Source: FEN-1219 sp963728995
Lineage (GTDB): Bacteria; Pseudomonadota; Gammaproteobacteria; Steroidobacterales; Rariloculaceae
DNA: 64,000 nt
Direction of reading: 5' to 3'
Assembly: GCA_963728995.1 (NCBI GenBank)
Contig: CAVSMD010000007.1
Span: forward strand, 156,902-220,901
Part shown: positions 9,294 to 18,360 of the stretch, in pieces
How positions within the stretch are numbered: the stretch's first letter is position 1
How the letters are laid out: each line of letters starts with the position of its first letter
Notes under the pieces: generated by a model
What the model was told of the DNA's origin: nothing
What the model saw: only the letters and a program-made list of their open reading frames with translations
Database searches by the model: none
Position numbers and translations under genes: made by a program

Positions 9294-9310
9294 CGTTCCC
9301 CCGCTGCCGC

Positions 9311-10957
9311 TCAAGTCTTCGGTGTGATCGGCGTAGGCGCCGGCCTGCCCAGGATGATATCGGATGCCTTCTCCGCGATCGCCACGACGCTCGCATTGGT
9401 GTTCGCGCCCACGAGACGCGGATAGATCGACGCATCGGCCACCCTGAGCTGCTCGAGGCCGTGCACCCTGAGCTCGTGGTCCACGACGTTGTCGCCGGCC
9501 GGCCCCATGCGGCACGTGGAGCCCGGGTGATGGACGGTCGTGAGCGTTTGCCGGATGTGCTCGAGCCATTGCCCGTCGGACGACACACTGGCGCCGGGCA
9601 GCACCTCGCGTGCGCGATACCGCTCGAAGCGCTCGTGCGCGAAGATCGTTCGCGCCATCCGCAAGCCGCGAACCAGCGTCTGCAGGTCGGCCTCGTCGCT
9701 GCCGAGCGCGGGATCGATGAGCGGCTCGACGAGCGGGTCGGGACCCGCCAGGCTCACGCGTCCGGTGCTGCGCGGATACAGGCACACGATCACTATCGCG
9801 AAGCCATGGCCGAGCGGGATCGGAAACGGCTTCACGTTCCGCCGCGCGGGCTGAAACACGACCTGCAGGTCCGGCCGGTCCGAGTCCGGCAGCGTCCGGA
9901 TGTACGCGTTGGTCTCGAACAGGTTGCTGGCCAATGGACCGCGGCGCGTCACGAGGTAGCGCAAGGATTGCGCGATGTTACGCGGCAGCGCCTTCCACGA
10001 ATGACCATACGACGTGGCGTCGTCCGTCTCCATCGCGATCGGCGCCGCGGGGTGATCGCGAAGATGCCTGCCGACGGCCGGCAGATGATGCACGGGCGTG
10101 ATGCCCCAGGACGCCAGGTCCCGCTCGTCGCCGATACCGGAGTGCAACAGCACGTGCGGGGAATGGAACGTGCCGCCGCACACGATGACTTCCTTGCGCG
10201 CACGAAGCCGTTTGATCCCGTCCTCGGCCTGCACCTCGACACCCACGGCGCGCTTCCCCTCGAGCAGCACGCGGCGCGTGCGCGTCAGGGTCAGCAGCTC
10301 GAGATTGCGCCGGGTCAGCGCGGGCGCGAGATACGCGCTTGCGGTCGACACGCGCCGCCCGTTCCAGATCGTGCCCTGTCGATAGCCGTAGCCGTTGGGA
10401 TTGGGCACGTTGAAGTCGGCGAGCTCCTGGTAGCCGAGCGAAGCCATGCTCGCGTTGAAGGCTTCGCACAGCGGATTGCGGGCCGTCGGAAAGCTCACGC
10501 CCATCGGGCCGCCGGTGGCGTGATATGGCGACCCTGCATACTCCGGGTTGTGCTCGGACCGCAGGAAATACGGCAACAGCTCCGCATACGACCAGCCGGG
10601 ATTGCCGGCCGCCGCCCAATCGTCGAAATCCTTGGCCGGCCCGCGAAAGTACGCCATGCCGTTGATCGATCCCGTGCCGCCGACCACGCGACCGCGCGGC
10701 AACGGCACGCGCCGGCCGTGCAGATGCTGCTGCGGCACCGTCGCTAGGCCCCAGCCGAATTTGCGGCTCATGATCGCGGCGCCGACCGCGGCCGGGATCG
10801 CGATGAACGGGTGGCGGCTGGAGCCGCCCGCCTCGATCAGGCAGACACGATTCGCCGAGTCCTCCGACAAGCGGCTCGCCAGCACGCACCCCGCGGTCCC
10901 GGCGCCGATGACGATGTAGTCGAACTCGCGATGGAACTCGGTCGTTGTGCTGCTCAA
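9311..10957 (-). CDS. GMC-family FAD-dependent oxidoreductase (choline dehydrogenase-like)
   Basis: A 548-residue flavoenzyme. The FAD-binding motif is VIGAGTAGCVLASRLSE near the N-terminus, GMC signature 1 is GRVVGGTGSINGMAYFRG, signature 2 is GTFHSPHVLLHSGIG, and the catalytic His lies in HHPGSTCRMG; the C-terminal VADASIYPRLVGANTNA completes the family pattern. These enzymes oxidise alcohols such as choline, glucose or long-chain alcohols. The start is a TTG at 10957; nothing better fits, since further upstream the frame collides with the divergent hydrolase gene. It is probably co-transcribed with the downstream metallo-hydrolase. Confidence 0.92.
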   Translation of the reverse strand: MSSTTTEFHREFDYIVIGAGTAGCVLASRLSEDSANRVCLIEAGGSSRHPFIAIPAAVGAAIMSRKFGWGLATVPQQHLHGRRVPLPRGRVVGGTGSINGMAYFRGPAKDFDDWAAAGNPGWSYAELLPYFLRSEHNPEYAGSPYHATGGPMGVSFPTARNPLCEAFNASMASLGYQELADFNVPNPNGYGYRQGTIWNGRRVSTASAYLAPALTRRNLELLTLTRTRRVLLEGKRAVGVEVQAEDGIKRLRARKEVIVCGGTFHSPHVLLHSGIGDERDLASWGITPVHHLPAVGRHLRDHPAAPIAMETDDATSYGHSWKALPRNIAQSLRYLVTRRGPLASNLFETNAYIRTLPDSDRPDLQVVFQPARRNVKPFPIPLGHGFAIVIVCLYPRSTGRVSLAGPDPLVEPLIDPALGSDEADLQTLVRGLRMARTIFAHERFERYRAREVLPGASVSSDGQWLEHIRQTLTTVHHPGSTCRMGPAGDNVVDHELRVHGLEQLRVADASIYPRLVGANTNASVVAIAEKASDIILGRPAPTPITPKT

Positions 10958-11066
10958 GGAGGCACGCCCAAGGCTCGTATCGTTGTTTTCCGGAGCGAGC
11001 TGTTGCCCTCGCTGGTTAGTTGTTATGTTAGCAGCCGCTCCGCGAATCCGCACAGCGAGGAACACG

Positions 11067-12257
11067 GTGGAACTCAGCACGCAGATCGAGGCGCGCGGCG
11101 CCACGTACACCTTCGGCGGACAGTACGCGCCGGAGTACCGCGCCGTGGTCGATGCGTTCATCGAAAACTTCGAGGTCGAGGACGAAGTGGGTGCCGCCTG
11201 CTGCGTCCTGCTGGACGGACGCACCGTCGTCGACCTCTGGGGCGGCTGGCGCGATGGCGCAATGAGCGTGCCGTGGGACGCGCCGACCACCGTGTGCATG
11301 ATGTCGGTGGCCAAAGGCATCACGGCCATCTGCTTCAACATGCTGATCGATCGCGGGCTGGTCGATCCCAATGCGCGCGTGGTCGACTACTGGCCCGAGT
11401 ACGGCCGCAACGGCAAGGAACAGACGCGGGTGCGCCACTTCCTCGACCACACGGCCGCCGTGCCCGTGCTCACCACCAATCCGCTGTGGCCGGGCGCGAT
11501 GTTCGACCGCGAGGCGATCGTGAAAGCGCTCGAGGAGCAGGAGCCGCTCTGGGAGATCGGCACGAAGGCGGCCTATCACGTCCACCATCAGGGCTTCCTG
11601 CTCGGCGAGATCATGCGACGCGTGACCGGCATGACCGTCGGGCCGTTTCTGCGCCGGGAGGTCGCCACGCCGCTCCGAGCCGAGTACTACATCGGCGGCA
11701 TGACCGACGAGGAGCAATCGTTCGTCGCCGAGGTCATGCCGAACATGGAGGCGAGGCTGTTCGCCGCGAAGGACGGTCCCGATCAAACCTCGCTCAGGGC
11801 GCTCGCGTTCAAGCAAAACCCGAACGAGCCGTGGGCCGCGACCATGAATCGGCGCGACTGGCGCACGGTGGAGGTGGCGAGCGGCAGCGGGCACGGCAAC
11901 GCGCGCGGCGTCGCGCGAATCTATGGTTGTCTCGGTAGCGGCAGCCTCGACGGCGTCACGCTGATGAGCAAGCAGCAGCTCGAAGCCATGATCACCGAGC
12001 AGCACCACCAAACCGAAGCGCTGCAGGATCGGCCGTACCACCAGGCGCTCGGCCTCCTGCTGAACACGCCCGAGGCCGTCTACATGGGCCCGAACATGCG
12101 CAGCTTCGGCCATCACGGGATCGGCGGCTCGATCGGGTTCTGCGATCCCGACGCCCGCATCGGCTTCTCGTATGCCTGCAACAAGATGCATGCGGTCGGC
12201 ACGAACGGGCCGCGCGCGGCGCGCTTGATCGACGCCTTCTACCGCTGCGAGCTCTGA
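11067..12257 (+). CDS. Serine hydrolase, beta-lactamase/EstB family
   Basis: A 396-residue class C beta-lactamase-fold protein. The catalytic Ser-x-x-Lys is in MMSVAKGIT (near residue 80), the N-terminal IENFEVEDEVGAACCVLLDG is typical of the EstB/LACT-domain esterases, and a histidine-containing GHHGIGGSIGF near the C-terminus matches the third active-site motif. No signal peptide is present, so it is probably a cytoplasmic carboxylesterase rather than an antibiotic-resistance enzyme. The GTG start at 11067 has a good AGCGAGGA ribosome site; an earlier ATG gives a Cys-rich extension unlike the family. It precedes the POT transporter by 27 bases. Confidence 0.88.
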   Translation: MELSTQIEARGATYTFGGQYAPEYRAVVDAFIENFEVEDEVGAACCVLLDGRTVVDLWGGWRDGAMSVPWDAPTTVCMMSVAKGITAICFNMLIDRGLVDPNARVVDYWPEYGRNGKEQTRVRHFLDHTAAVPVLTTNPLWPGAMFDREAIVKALEEQEPLWEIGTKAAYHVHHQGFLLGEIMRRVTGMTVGPFLRREVATPLRAEYYIGGMTDEEQSFVAEVMPNMEARLFAAKDGPDQTSLRALAFKQNPNEPWAATMNRRDWRTVEVASGSGHGNARGVARIYGCLGSGSLDGVTLMSKQQLEAMITEQHHQTEALQDRPYHQALGLLLNTPEAVYMGPNMRSFGHHGIGGSIGFCDPDARIGFSYACNKMHAVGTNGPRAARLIDAFYRCEL

Positions 12258-12284
12258 CGAGACGGCAGGCGTGGCAGCGCGTAC

Positions 12285-13700
12285 ATGACCGCCGCGTTCA
12301 CCCCACCGGCCGGCAAGGAGATTCTCGGGCATCCCCGCGGGCTCTGGTATCTGGTGTTCGCGGAGGCCTGGGAGCGCTTCTCGTACTACGGCATGCAGGC
12401 GCTGCTCGTGCTCTATCTCACGCAGTACCTGCTGCTGCCGGAGAACATCGAGCGCGTCGCGGGGTTTGCACCGTTCCGCCATTTTCTCCAGGGTCTATAC
12501 GGGCCGCTCGGAACGCCGGTGACGCTGGCCGCCGCGATCACGGGGCTCTATTCCGCCGGCGTTTACTTCACGCCGATGATCGGCGGCTACCTCGCCGACC
12601 GGTGGCTCGGGCGTACCACGACCGTGACGATCGGCGCGCTGTTCATGGTGGCCGGCCACTTCCTGATGGCGTTCGATGTGGCATTCGTCGCCGCGATCGC
12701 CTGCCTGTTCGTCGGCGTCGGGCTATTCAAAGGCAACATCGCGAGCCAGGTCGGCGAGCTCTACGGCCCCGATGATCTGCGCCGCAGCACGGCGTTCCAA
12801 ACCTTCCTGCTTGGCGTGCAGGTCGCGGTGATCGTCGCGCCGATCGTGACCGGCTTTCTGGGCGAGAAAATCGCGTGGCACTACGGCTTCGGGGCGGCCG
12901 GCGTCGGCATGGCGATTGCGCTCGTCGTGTATCGCTGGGGCCGTAAGTACCTGCCGCCGGAGCGGCCGCGCGGCGCGACGGTCGAGAGTGTGCCCGCGGC
13001 AAAGCTCACGCGCCGCGACTGGGCGGCGATGGCCGTGCTGCTTGCGCTACTGCCGATCCTCGCGGCCACGTCGATCGGCAACCAGGAGATCTTCAACGCG
13101 TATCTGCTCTGGGGCGAAGCCAATTACAACCTGGTGTTCTTCGGCAAGACCATGCCGGTGTCGTGGCTCGTGTCGCTCGACGCGATCATCTCCACGGCCA
13201 CGGTGGGCGGCGCGATCCTCTTCTGGACCGTATACGCGCAGTACCGGAAGGAGCCGAACGAGATCATCAAGCTCGCGATCGGCGCGTTGATCGCCACCGC
13301 CGCGCCGATGATTCTGGCACTCGCCAGCGCCAACGCGGCGGCGACCGGCGGCAAGGTCTCGCTGCTGTGGGGCCTGGGCTTCCACATCGTCAACGACATC
13401 GGCTTCGCCATGGTCTTCCCGGTGGGCCTGGCGCTGTTCTCCCGCGCCGCCCCGCGTCAGGTCAGCGGCCTGTTCATCGGCATCTACTATCTGCACTTGT
13501 TCATCTGCAACCTCGCCACCGGCAAGATCGCGGGCTTGATCGAGACGATGAATGGCTTCGGCTTCTGGGCGATGCACGCCGCGATCGTGGGGGCCGGCGC
13601 GGTGGCGCTCGTGGTGTTCGCCGTTCTGTTCGGCAAGCTGCTCGCACCGCAGGCCGCCGACGTTGCAACGCCACCCTCGACGCAGCCGGCCGCTGCCTGA
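12285..13700 (+). CDS. POT/PTR-family proton-dependent oligopeptide transporter
   Basis: A 471-residue inner-membrane protein with about twelve to fourteen hydrophobic segments. The first helix carries the ExxERF proton-coupling motif in EAWERFSYYGMQALLVLY and the loop GGYLADRWLGR is the conserved PTR2 signature. The FKGNIASQVGELY segment also matches the family. These symporters import di- and tripeptides. It follows the serine hydrolase in the same direction, so a combined role in uptake and cleavage of a peptide- or ester-like substrate is possible. Confidence 0.92.
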   Translation: MTAAFTPPAGKEILGHPRGLWYLVFAEAWERFSYYGMQALLVLYLTQYLLLPENIERVAGFAPFRHFLQGLYGPLGTPVTLAAAITGLYSAGVYFTPMIGGYLADRWLGRTTTVTIGALFMVAGHFLMAFDVAFVAAIACLFVGVGLFKGNIASQVGELYGPDDLRRSTAFQTFLLGVQVAVIVAPIVTGFLGEKIAWHYGFGAAGVGMAIALVVYRWGRKYLPPERPRGATVESVPAAKLTRRDWAAMAVLLALLPILAATSIGNQEIFNAYLLWGEANYNLVFFGKTMPVSWLVSLDAIISTATVGGAILFWTVYAQYRKEPNEIIKLAIGALIATAAPMILALASANAAATGGKVSLLWGLGFHIVNDIGFAMVFPVGLALFSRAAPRQVSGLFIGIYYLHLFICNLATGKIAGLIETMNGFGFWAMHAAIVGAGAVALVVFAVLFGKLLAPQAADVATPPSTQPAAA

Positions 13701-13740
13701 CGCGCCTTGCGCACGCGCGTCCGCCGATCGCTCGGCTCGT

Positions 13741-14967
13741 TCAGGCGGTGGCGGCTTTCGCCGGCGCGGTTTCCTGCAAGAACAGGCTCAACAGACCGCC
13801 GCACACCGCGCACACCATCATGACCACCATGTGCGCGACCAGCGACGTTTGATCCGCGATCCAACCGGAGATCGTGGGTGACAGCACGCCGCCGACGATC
13901 TCACCGGCGCCCACCACCAGCCCCATCGACGACGCGGCCAGGGCCTTGGGCACGGTTTCCGACGGGATCACGCCCATGAACACCGCGAACGAGCCCGACG
14001 CCGTCCAGCCGATCAGCAGCAGCAGGCTCAGCATCCACTGGGGGCCGCTGAACTGCAGCGCGGCGATCGGCGTGATGAGGCCGATGAACGTGAAGATGAT
14101 CATCGCCGGCTTCCGGCCGATGCGGTCGGAGATGGCCGGCACGATGAACCCGCAGATCATCGTGGCGATGCCCATCGGCGCCACGACCTGGCCGGCGACG
14201 TCCGGCGGCATACCCTTCACGACGGTGAAGAACACCGGCAGAAAAATGATGCCGACCAGGTACCACGAGATCATGAACACCGATATGCCGGAGCACACCA
14301 GGATGTTGCGCTGCTTCAGCATGGAGAGCATTCCCGGCCTGGCCACCGTGGGCACCACGGGCTCTTGCGGCGCGGCCTTCGGCTCGTTGACGAATCGCCA
14401 GATGAACGCCGCGCAGAGCAGCCCCGGAATCGCGCTCAGGTAGAACGCCGTGCGCCAGCCGTAGTGGTCCGCGAGCCACGGCAGCACCAACGGCGCCACC
14501 GTGGTGCCGAGCAGCGACGCGAAGAAGTTCTGCATGAGGCCGGCGTTGACGCCGCGGCGCTTCGGCGACGACTCCACGTTCATGATGGAAAAGCAGATCG
14601 GCAGGAACGGGCCTTCGGCGAAGCCCATGACGATGCGCGCCATGAGCAGCATCGCGAAGGTGCCGGCGATGCCCGACAGCGCCGAGCACAGCGAGAACAC
14701 CACGACCGACACGAGCAGGAACGGCTTACGCACGCCGCTGCGATCCGACCACGCGCCGATCACGTAGGCCGAGATCGCCCACGCCAGCGACAACCCCGAT
14801 CCCAGCATGCCGACCTGCGCCTGGTTCAGCGCAAGATCCTTGATGATGTACGGCGCCAGCGGACCGATGGCATTGCGCTCGAAGAACACGATGCCGAAGG
14901 TGAAGCCGAGCAGCAGCAGCAGACCGTTCTCGTACGTGAAGGCTTTGCTCTTGTTGGCGGCTTCCAT
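13741..14967 (-). CDS. MFS transporter
   Basis: A 408-residue major facilitator with twelve predicted helices. The loop 2-3 motif appears as GAWSDRSGVRK, and the second half repeats it as ISDRIGRKPA. The N-terminal FGIVFFERNAIGPLAPYI and the MNVESSPKRRGVNAG segment resemble the anion:cation symporter/hexuronate-type (ACS) branch, which import carboxylates. An ATG at 14967 follows a GGGGGGA ribosome site. It lies 78 bases downstream of the second serine hydrolase on the same strand and probably forms an operon with it and the SDR gene. Confidence 0.88.
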   Translation of the reverse strand: MEAANKSKAFTYENGLLLLLGFTFGIVFFERNAIGPLAPYIIKDLALNQAQVGMLGSGLSLAWAISAYVIGAWSDRSGVRKPFLLVSVVVFSLCSALSGIAGTFAMLLMARIVMGFAEGPFLPICFSIMNVESSPKRRGVNAGLMQNFFASLLGTTVAPLVLPWLADHYGWRTAFYLSAIPGLLCAAFIWRFVNEPKAAPQEPVVPTVARPGMLSMLKQRNILVCSGISVFMISWYLVGIIFLPVFFTVVKGMPPDVAGQVVAPMGIATMICGFIVPAISDRIGRKPAMIIFTFIGLITPIAALQFSGPQWMLSLLLLIGWTASGSFAVFMGVIPSETVPKALAASSMGLVVGAGEIVGGVLSPTISGWIADQTSLVAHMVVMMVCAVCGGLLSLFLQETAPAKAATA

Positions 14968-15045
14968 CGTCCCCCCGATCGGACTCGTCGTTATTCTTCG
15001 GCGCCGCGCGCGTTAGCGACGCGCATCGCCGGGCATTGTACGTGA

Positions 15046-16203
15046 CTAGATCGCGGCCGAGCTCACGATGTCGCAGATGCGCTGGAAGCGCTCGATGTTC
15101 GGCGCCTGGCCCATGACGCCGGCGCTCAAGAACGCGAACGTGATTTCGCGGACCGGATCCACCCAGAACAGCACGCTGCCGGCGCCGTAGTTGCCGAACG
15201 TTTCCGGCGAGCACAACGTGCCGTAGATCGCGTGGTGGATGCCGGGGCCGCGCAGCGCGAAGCCGAGGCCCATGTAGGCCGGATACGGCCGCCAGCCCGC
15301 GCGATTGGCCACCGCTTTATAGAGCTCGTTCGGCTTCTCGCCGGTCCAGTTGCGGGTTGCGAGCCGCAAGATGGCAGGCGACAGCACGCGGGCCCCGTCG
15401 AGCTCGCCGCCGAGCCTCAGCATCTCCGCGAAGCGAAACAGATCCGGCACCGAGCACACCGCGCCGACCCACGGCATCTCGGCCTCGGCGTCCTCGAACG
15501 CACCGTTCACGCCCGGCACGCGCGAGCTGGGATGCTGCGTGGGGGCGTTGGCGCCGAACACCGGCACGACGTGCCGCGACTTCAAGCGATCCGGACGACC
15601 GATCGCCGAAGACGTCATCTTCAGCGGGTCGAGCAGATCCTGCTGCGCGATATCGCGATAGCGACGGCCCGCGGGATCCGTGCGCCGGACCATCTCGCCC
15701 AGCAGCGCGTGGTTCGCCAGCGGCGAATAGTCCACGCGTTCCTGCGGCTCGCACACGGCATGCACGTTCTGGCAAATTGCCTCGATGACGAGAGGCAGCT
15801 GATCGATATTCATGCCCTGCTTCGGCGTGAACACCGAGGGCAACCCCGAGGCATGCGTGAGCAGATCGAACACCGTGATGCGCTCGCGGATACCGCCGGA
15901 GAACTCCTCGATGACGTCCGAGACCTTCGTCGTCAGCATCAACCGGCCGCGCTCGATGGCGCGAAACACGAGCACGTTCGTGATCGCTTTCGTGGCCGAG
16001 AAGATGCTGAACACCGAGTCCATGCCGAGCGGCTTCGTGCCCGGCCCGCCCTCGTCGCCGAGCGCGATCTGAAGCCCCACCGTGCCGCCGCGCGCCACCT
16101 TCAGCACCGCGCCGAAATAGCGCCCGCGCGCGATGTCGTCGCGAATCACGGCCTGCACGTGGTCGAGGAGGTCTTGCCGCCAGATGCCCGCTGTCTCGCC
16201 CAT
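15046..16203 (-). CDS. Serine hydrolase, beta-lactamase family (EstB-like)
   Basis: A 385-residue class C beta-lactamase-fold protein, paralogous in family to the one at 11067 but not a close copy. The catalytic Ser-x-x-Lys is in FSATKAIT, the Tyr-x-Asn-like motif region is YSPLANHALLGEMV, and FGNYGAGSVLFWVDP provides the C-terminal motif. There is no signal peptide. The ATG follows AGAGG with good spacing. It sits between an SDR dehydrogenase (15-base gap upstream) and an MFS importer, a layout typical of ester-type substrate degradation. Confidence 0.88.
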   Translation of the reverse strand: MGETAGIWRQDLLDHVQAVIRDDIARGRYFGAVLKVARGGTVGLQIALGDEGGPGTKPLGMDSVFSIFSATKAITNVLVFRAIERGRLMLTTKVSDVIEEFSGGIRERITVFDLLTHASGLPSVFTPKQGMNIDQLPLVIEAICQNVHAVCEPQERVDYSPLANHALLGEMVRRTDPAGRRYRDIAQQDLLDPLKMTSSAIGRPDRLKSRHVVPVFGANAPTQHPSSRVPGVNGAFEDAEAEMPWVGAVCSVPDLFRFAEMLRLGGELDGARVLSPAILRLATRNWTGEKPNELYKAVANRAGWRPYPAYMGLGFALRGPGIHHAIYGTLCSPETFGNYGAGSVLFWVDPVREITFAFLSAGVMGQAPNIERFQRICDIVSSAAI

Positions 16204-16218
16204 GTTGCAGCCTCTTTG

Positions 16219-16986
16219 TTATGCCGAGGCAGCGATGCCGCCGTCGACGTGCAGAATCGCGCCGTTGATGAACTCGGCCTCCCGGCTCAGCAGGAACGCG
16301 ATGGCCTGGTCGTTGTCGCGCTCGCGCCCCAGCCGTCGCAGCGGAATCGTTCTGGCGCGCCGCTCGTATTCCGCGGCGTCGTTGAGCCCCAGCGCCCCCG
16401 GCGTCGGCACGGAGCCCGGCGCCACGGCGTTCACGCGAACCTTGCGCGGCCCGAGCTCGGCGGCCAGGGTCCGCGTGAGAGACGTGACCGCGCTCTTTAC
16501 GGCGCTATAGATAAGAGTGGTGGGATAGCCCCGCAGCACCACGGGCGAGGACAGGTTGATGATCGAGCCCCCGACGTCGGGGCGCATGTGCCGGACCAGC
16601 GCTTGAGAGCCCCAGATCGCGGACTTGAACCCTGCGCCGAGCATGCGATCCACGGTCTCCTCGGTCACCGCTTCGAGCGGCTCGTACTTCAGCACCGCCG
16701 CGTTGTTGATGACGGCGTCGATGCGCCCGCAGCGGCGCGCGAAATCCGCCGCCATCGTCTCGAACGCCCTCTGCCCCGCGACGTCGCAGACGTAGCCGTG
16801 AGCGTTCCCTCCGGCCGCCTTGACCTTGGCTGCCGTTTCCTCGGCGCCGGGGCCGTCGATGTCGGCCACCCCGACGACTGCGCCGCAGCGGGCGAGATGC
16901 AAGGCCGCCGATCTGCCCAGGCCCCGCCCCGCGCCGGTAATCAGCACGACCTGCTCGGCCAGGTCCGGCAACACCTCATTCGCCAT
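16219..16986 (-). CDS. SDR-family NAD(P)-dependent oxidoreductase
   Basis: A 255-residue classical short-chain dehydrogenase. The nucleotide-binding motif is TGAGRGLG, the acidic residues VADID favour NAD(H), NNAAVL is the structural motif, and the catalytic triad is Ser (NLSSP) with Tyr-x-x-x-Lys in YSAVK thirteen residues later. The C-terminus INGAILHVDGG is canonical. I chose the second of two neighbouring ATGs (16986) because an AGGAG site lies six bases upstream of it; the first ATG (16992) abuts the site. Likely co-transcribed with the hydrolase and MFS genes that follow. Confidence 0.92.
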   Translation of the reverse strand: MANEVLPDLAEQVVLITGAGRGLGRSAALHLARCGAVVGVADIDGPGAEETAAKVKAAGGNAHGYVCDVAGQRAFETMAADFARRCGRIDAVINNAAVLKYEPLEAVTEETVDRMLGAGFKSAIWGSQALVRHMRPDVGGSIINLSSPVVLRGYPTTLIYSAVKSAVTSLTRTLAAELGPRKVRVNAVAPGSVPTPGALGLNDAAEYERRARTIPLRRLGRERDNDQAIAFLLSREAEFINGAILHVDGGIAASA

Positions 16987-17165
16987 CGACATCTCCTGCG
17001 TTTGCTCGTCGGCCTGGGCACGTTGAGGCACTCGGCCGCACATCGCCGCCAGCGTATCGGCCGAGGAAGTGTCTGCGGATGCGAATCGCCTGGCAAGTCG
17101 TCGGCGTCGAGGCGGAGCGCGGTTATCGGCGCCTAAGCCAACGATCCGATCCCCACCGTGCCCGC

Positions 17166-18356
17166 TCAGGTTTCGTGCAGGGCCTGCGCGATATTCGAGC
17201 GGGCCGCACGAATGGCGGGCACGAGCCCGCCCGCGAGCCCCAGGGCGCACGCGAGCAGAGCCACCTCGATCACCAGGGCCGGCGTGATCGAGAGCGCGTA
17301 GACCAACTGCGAATCGAACTGCGCCCCGCCGAGCGTGCTGATCGTCGCGCCGTCGAACAGCGCATACGAGAGGCCGATGCCAATGGCCGCGCCGAGCAGC
17401 GCGAGGAGCAACGCCTCGATCATCACCGCGGCCGCGACGGCCCCCGCGGAGAATCCCATGGCCCGAAGCGTCGCCATTTCGGCGCCGCGCGCCGCGACGA
17501 CGGCATACATGGAATTCAGGGCGCTGAACAATGCACCGAGCGCCATGATGGCGCCGATGGAGTAGGCGACGATCTCCAGCATGCGATTGACCCAGCTCGA
17601 GGCCGATTCCAGATATTCGGCTTCCGTGCGCGCATCCAGGGCCGCCTTCGTGCCCCGCACCACGCCCTCCTTGAACGACGCGAACGAACCGGCGTCGCCG
17701 AGCGCGACCGTGACGCTGTTGAAGGTGTTGAGCTTGTAGGCCGACATCACCGTCTGGGCATCGGAGATCACCTCCGACTCGCGCAAGCCGTGGCCGCCGG
17801 CATACACGCCCACCACGGTCCAGTCGCCCTCCTGCAGCCGAACGCTGTCGCCTATTTCGAGGCCTTCGAACTGCGCGAGCGCTGCGGCGCCCACGACGAG
17901 CTCCTGCTTGCCGGGTTGGTACATCCTTCCGGACACGAGTCGGAGCTCGGGTCGCATCGCGAAGTACTGCTCGCTGACGCCCCTGAGCGTGATGCTGACG
18001 TCCGAGTGATCCCGCTTGCGCGAGACCGGCGTCTGCAGCACGACTTCTCCCGAGACGACCGACCGGCCGCGAGCGTCGCGGCGCACTTCCGGGGCGTTCA
18101 TGATCTTGCCGAAATCGTCTCGCGAGACGCTGCTCTCGTATTCCGCCGTCGCGATGCGCGCGAGCACGATCGCGTGATCGGGCCGCGCATCCCCCTTGAT
18201 GGTCGACCGAAAGCCCGTCGACATCGCGAGCACTGGAATGAGCACGGCGGTGACACCGGCAATGCCGATGACGATCACCAGCGAGCTGCCGAGCCGCAGC
18301 GGCACGTTACGCAAGTTGTTCGCCGTGATGGCAAAGACCTGCCGGAGGACGTTCAT
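17166..18356 (-). CDS. ABC transporter permease, FtsX/MacB type
   Basis: A 396-residue permease with one N-terminal helix (about residues 20-45), a MacB-like periplasmic core domain (about 50-270) and three C-terminal helices in an FtsX domain, including the GAEMATLRAMGFSAGAV coupling segment. The start ATG is four bases after the stop of the upstream permease, so both are made together and presumably form a heterodimer. No ATP-binding subunit is adjacent, so they must borrow one or function in another way. Related pairs drive lipoprotein or envelope-substrate movement rather than solute import. Confidence 0.88.
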   Translation of the reverse strand: MNVLRQVFAITANNLRNVPLRLGSSLVIVIGIAGVTAVLIPVLAMSTGFRSTIKGDARPDHAIVLARIATAEYESSVSRDDFGKIMNAPEVRRDARGRSVVSGEVVLQTPVSRKRDHSDVSITLRGVSEQYFAMRPELRLVSGRMYQPGKQELVVGAAALAQFEGLEIGDSVRLQEGDWTVVGVYAGGHGLRESEVISDAQTVMSAYKLNTFNSVTVALGDAGSFASFKEGVVRGTKAALDARTEAEYLESASSWVNRMLEIVAYSIGAIMALGALFSALNSMYAVVAARGAEMATLRAMGFSAGAVAAAVMIEALLLALLGAAIGIGLSYALFDGATISTLGGAQFDSQLVYALSITPALVIEVALLACALGLAGGLVPAIRAARSNIAQALHET

Positions 18357-18360
18357 GCGC

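Noticed and set aside
11067..16203. The two beta-lactamase-fold proteins as antibiotic-resistance genes
   Set aside because: Neither has a signal peptide, and both sit in transport and dehydrogenase operons like EstB-type esterases.
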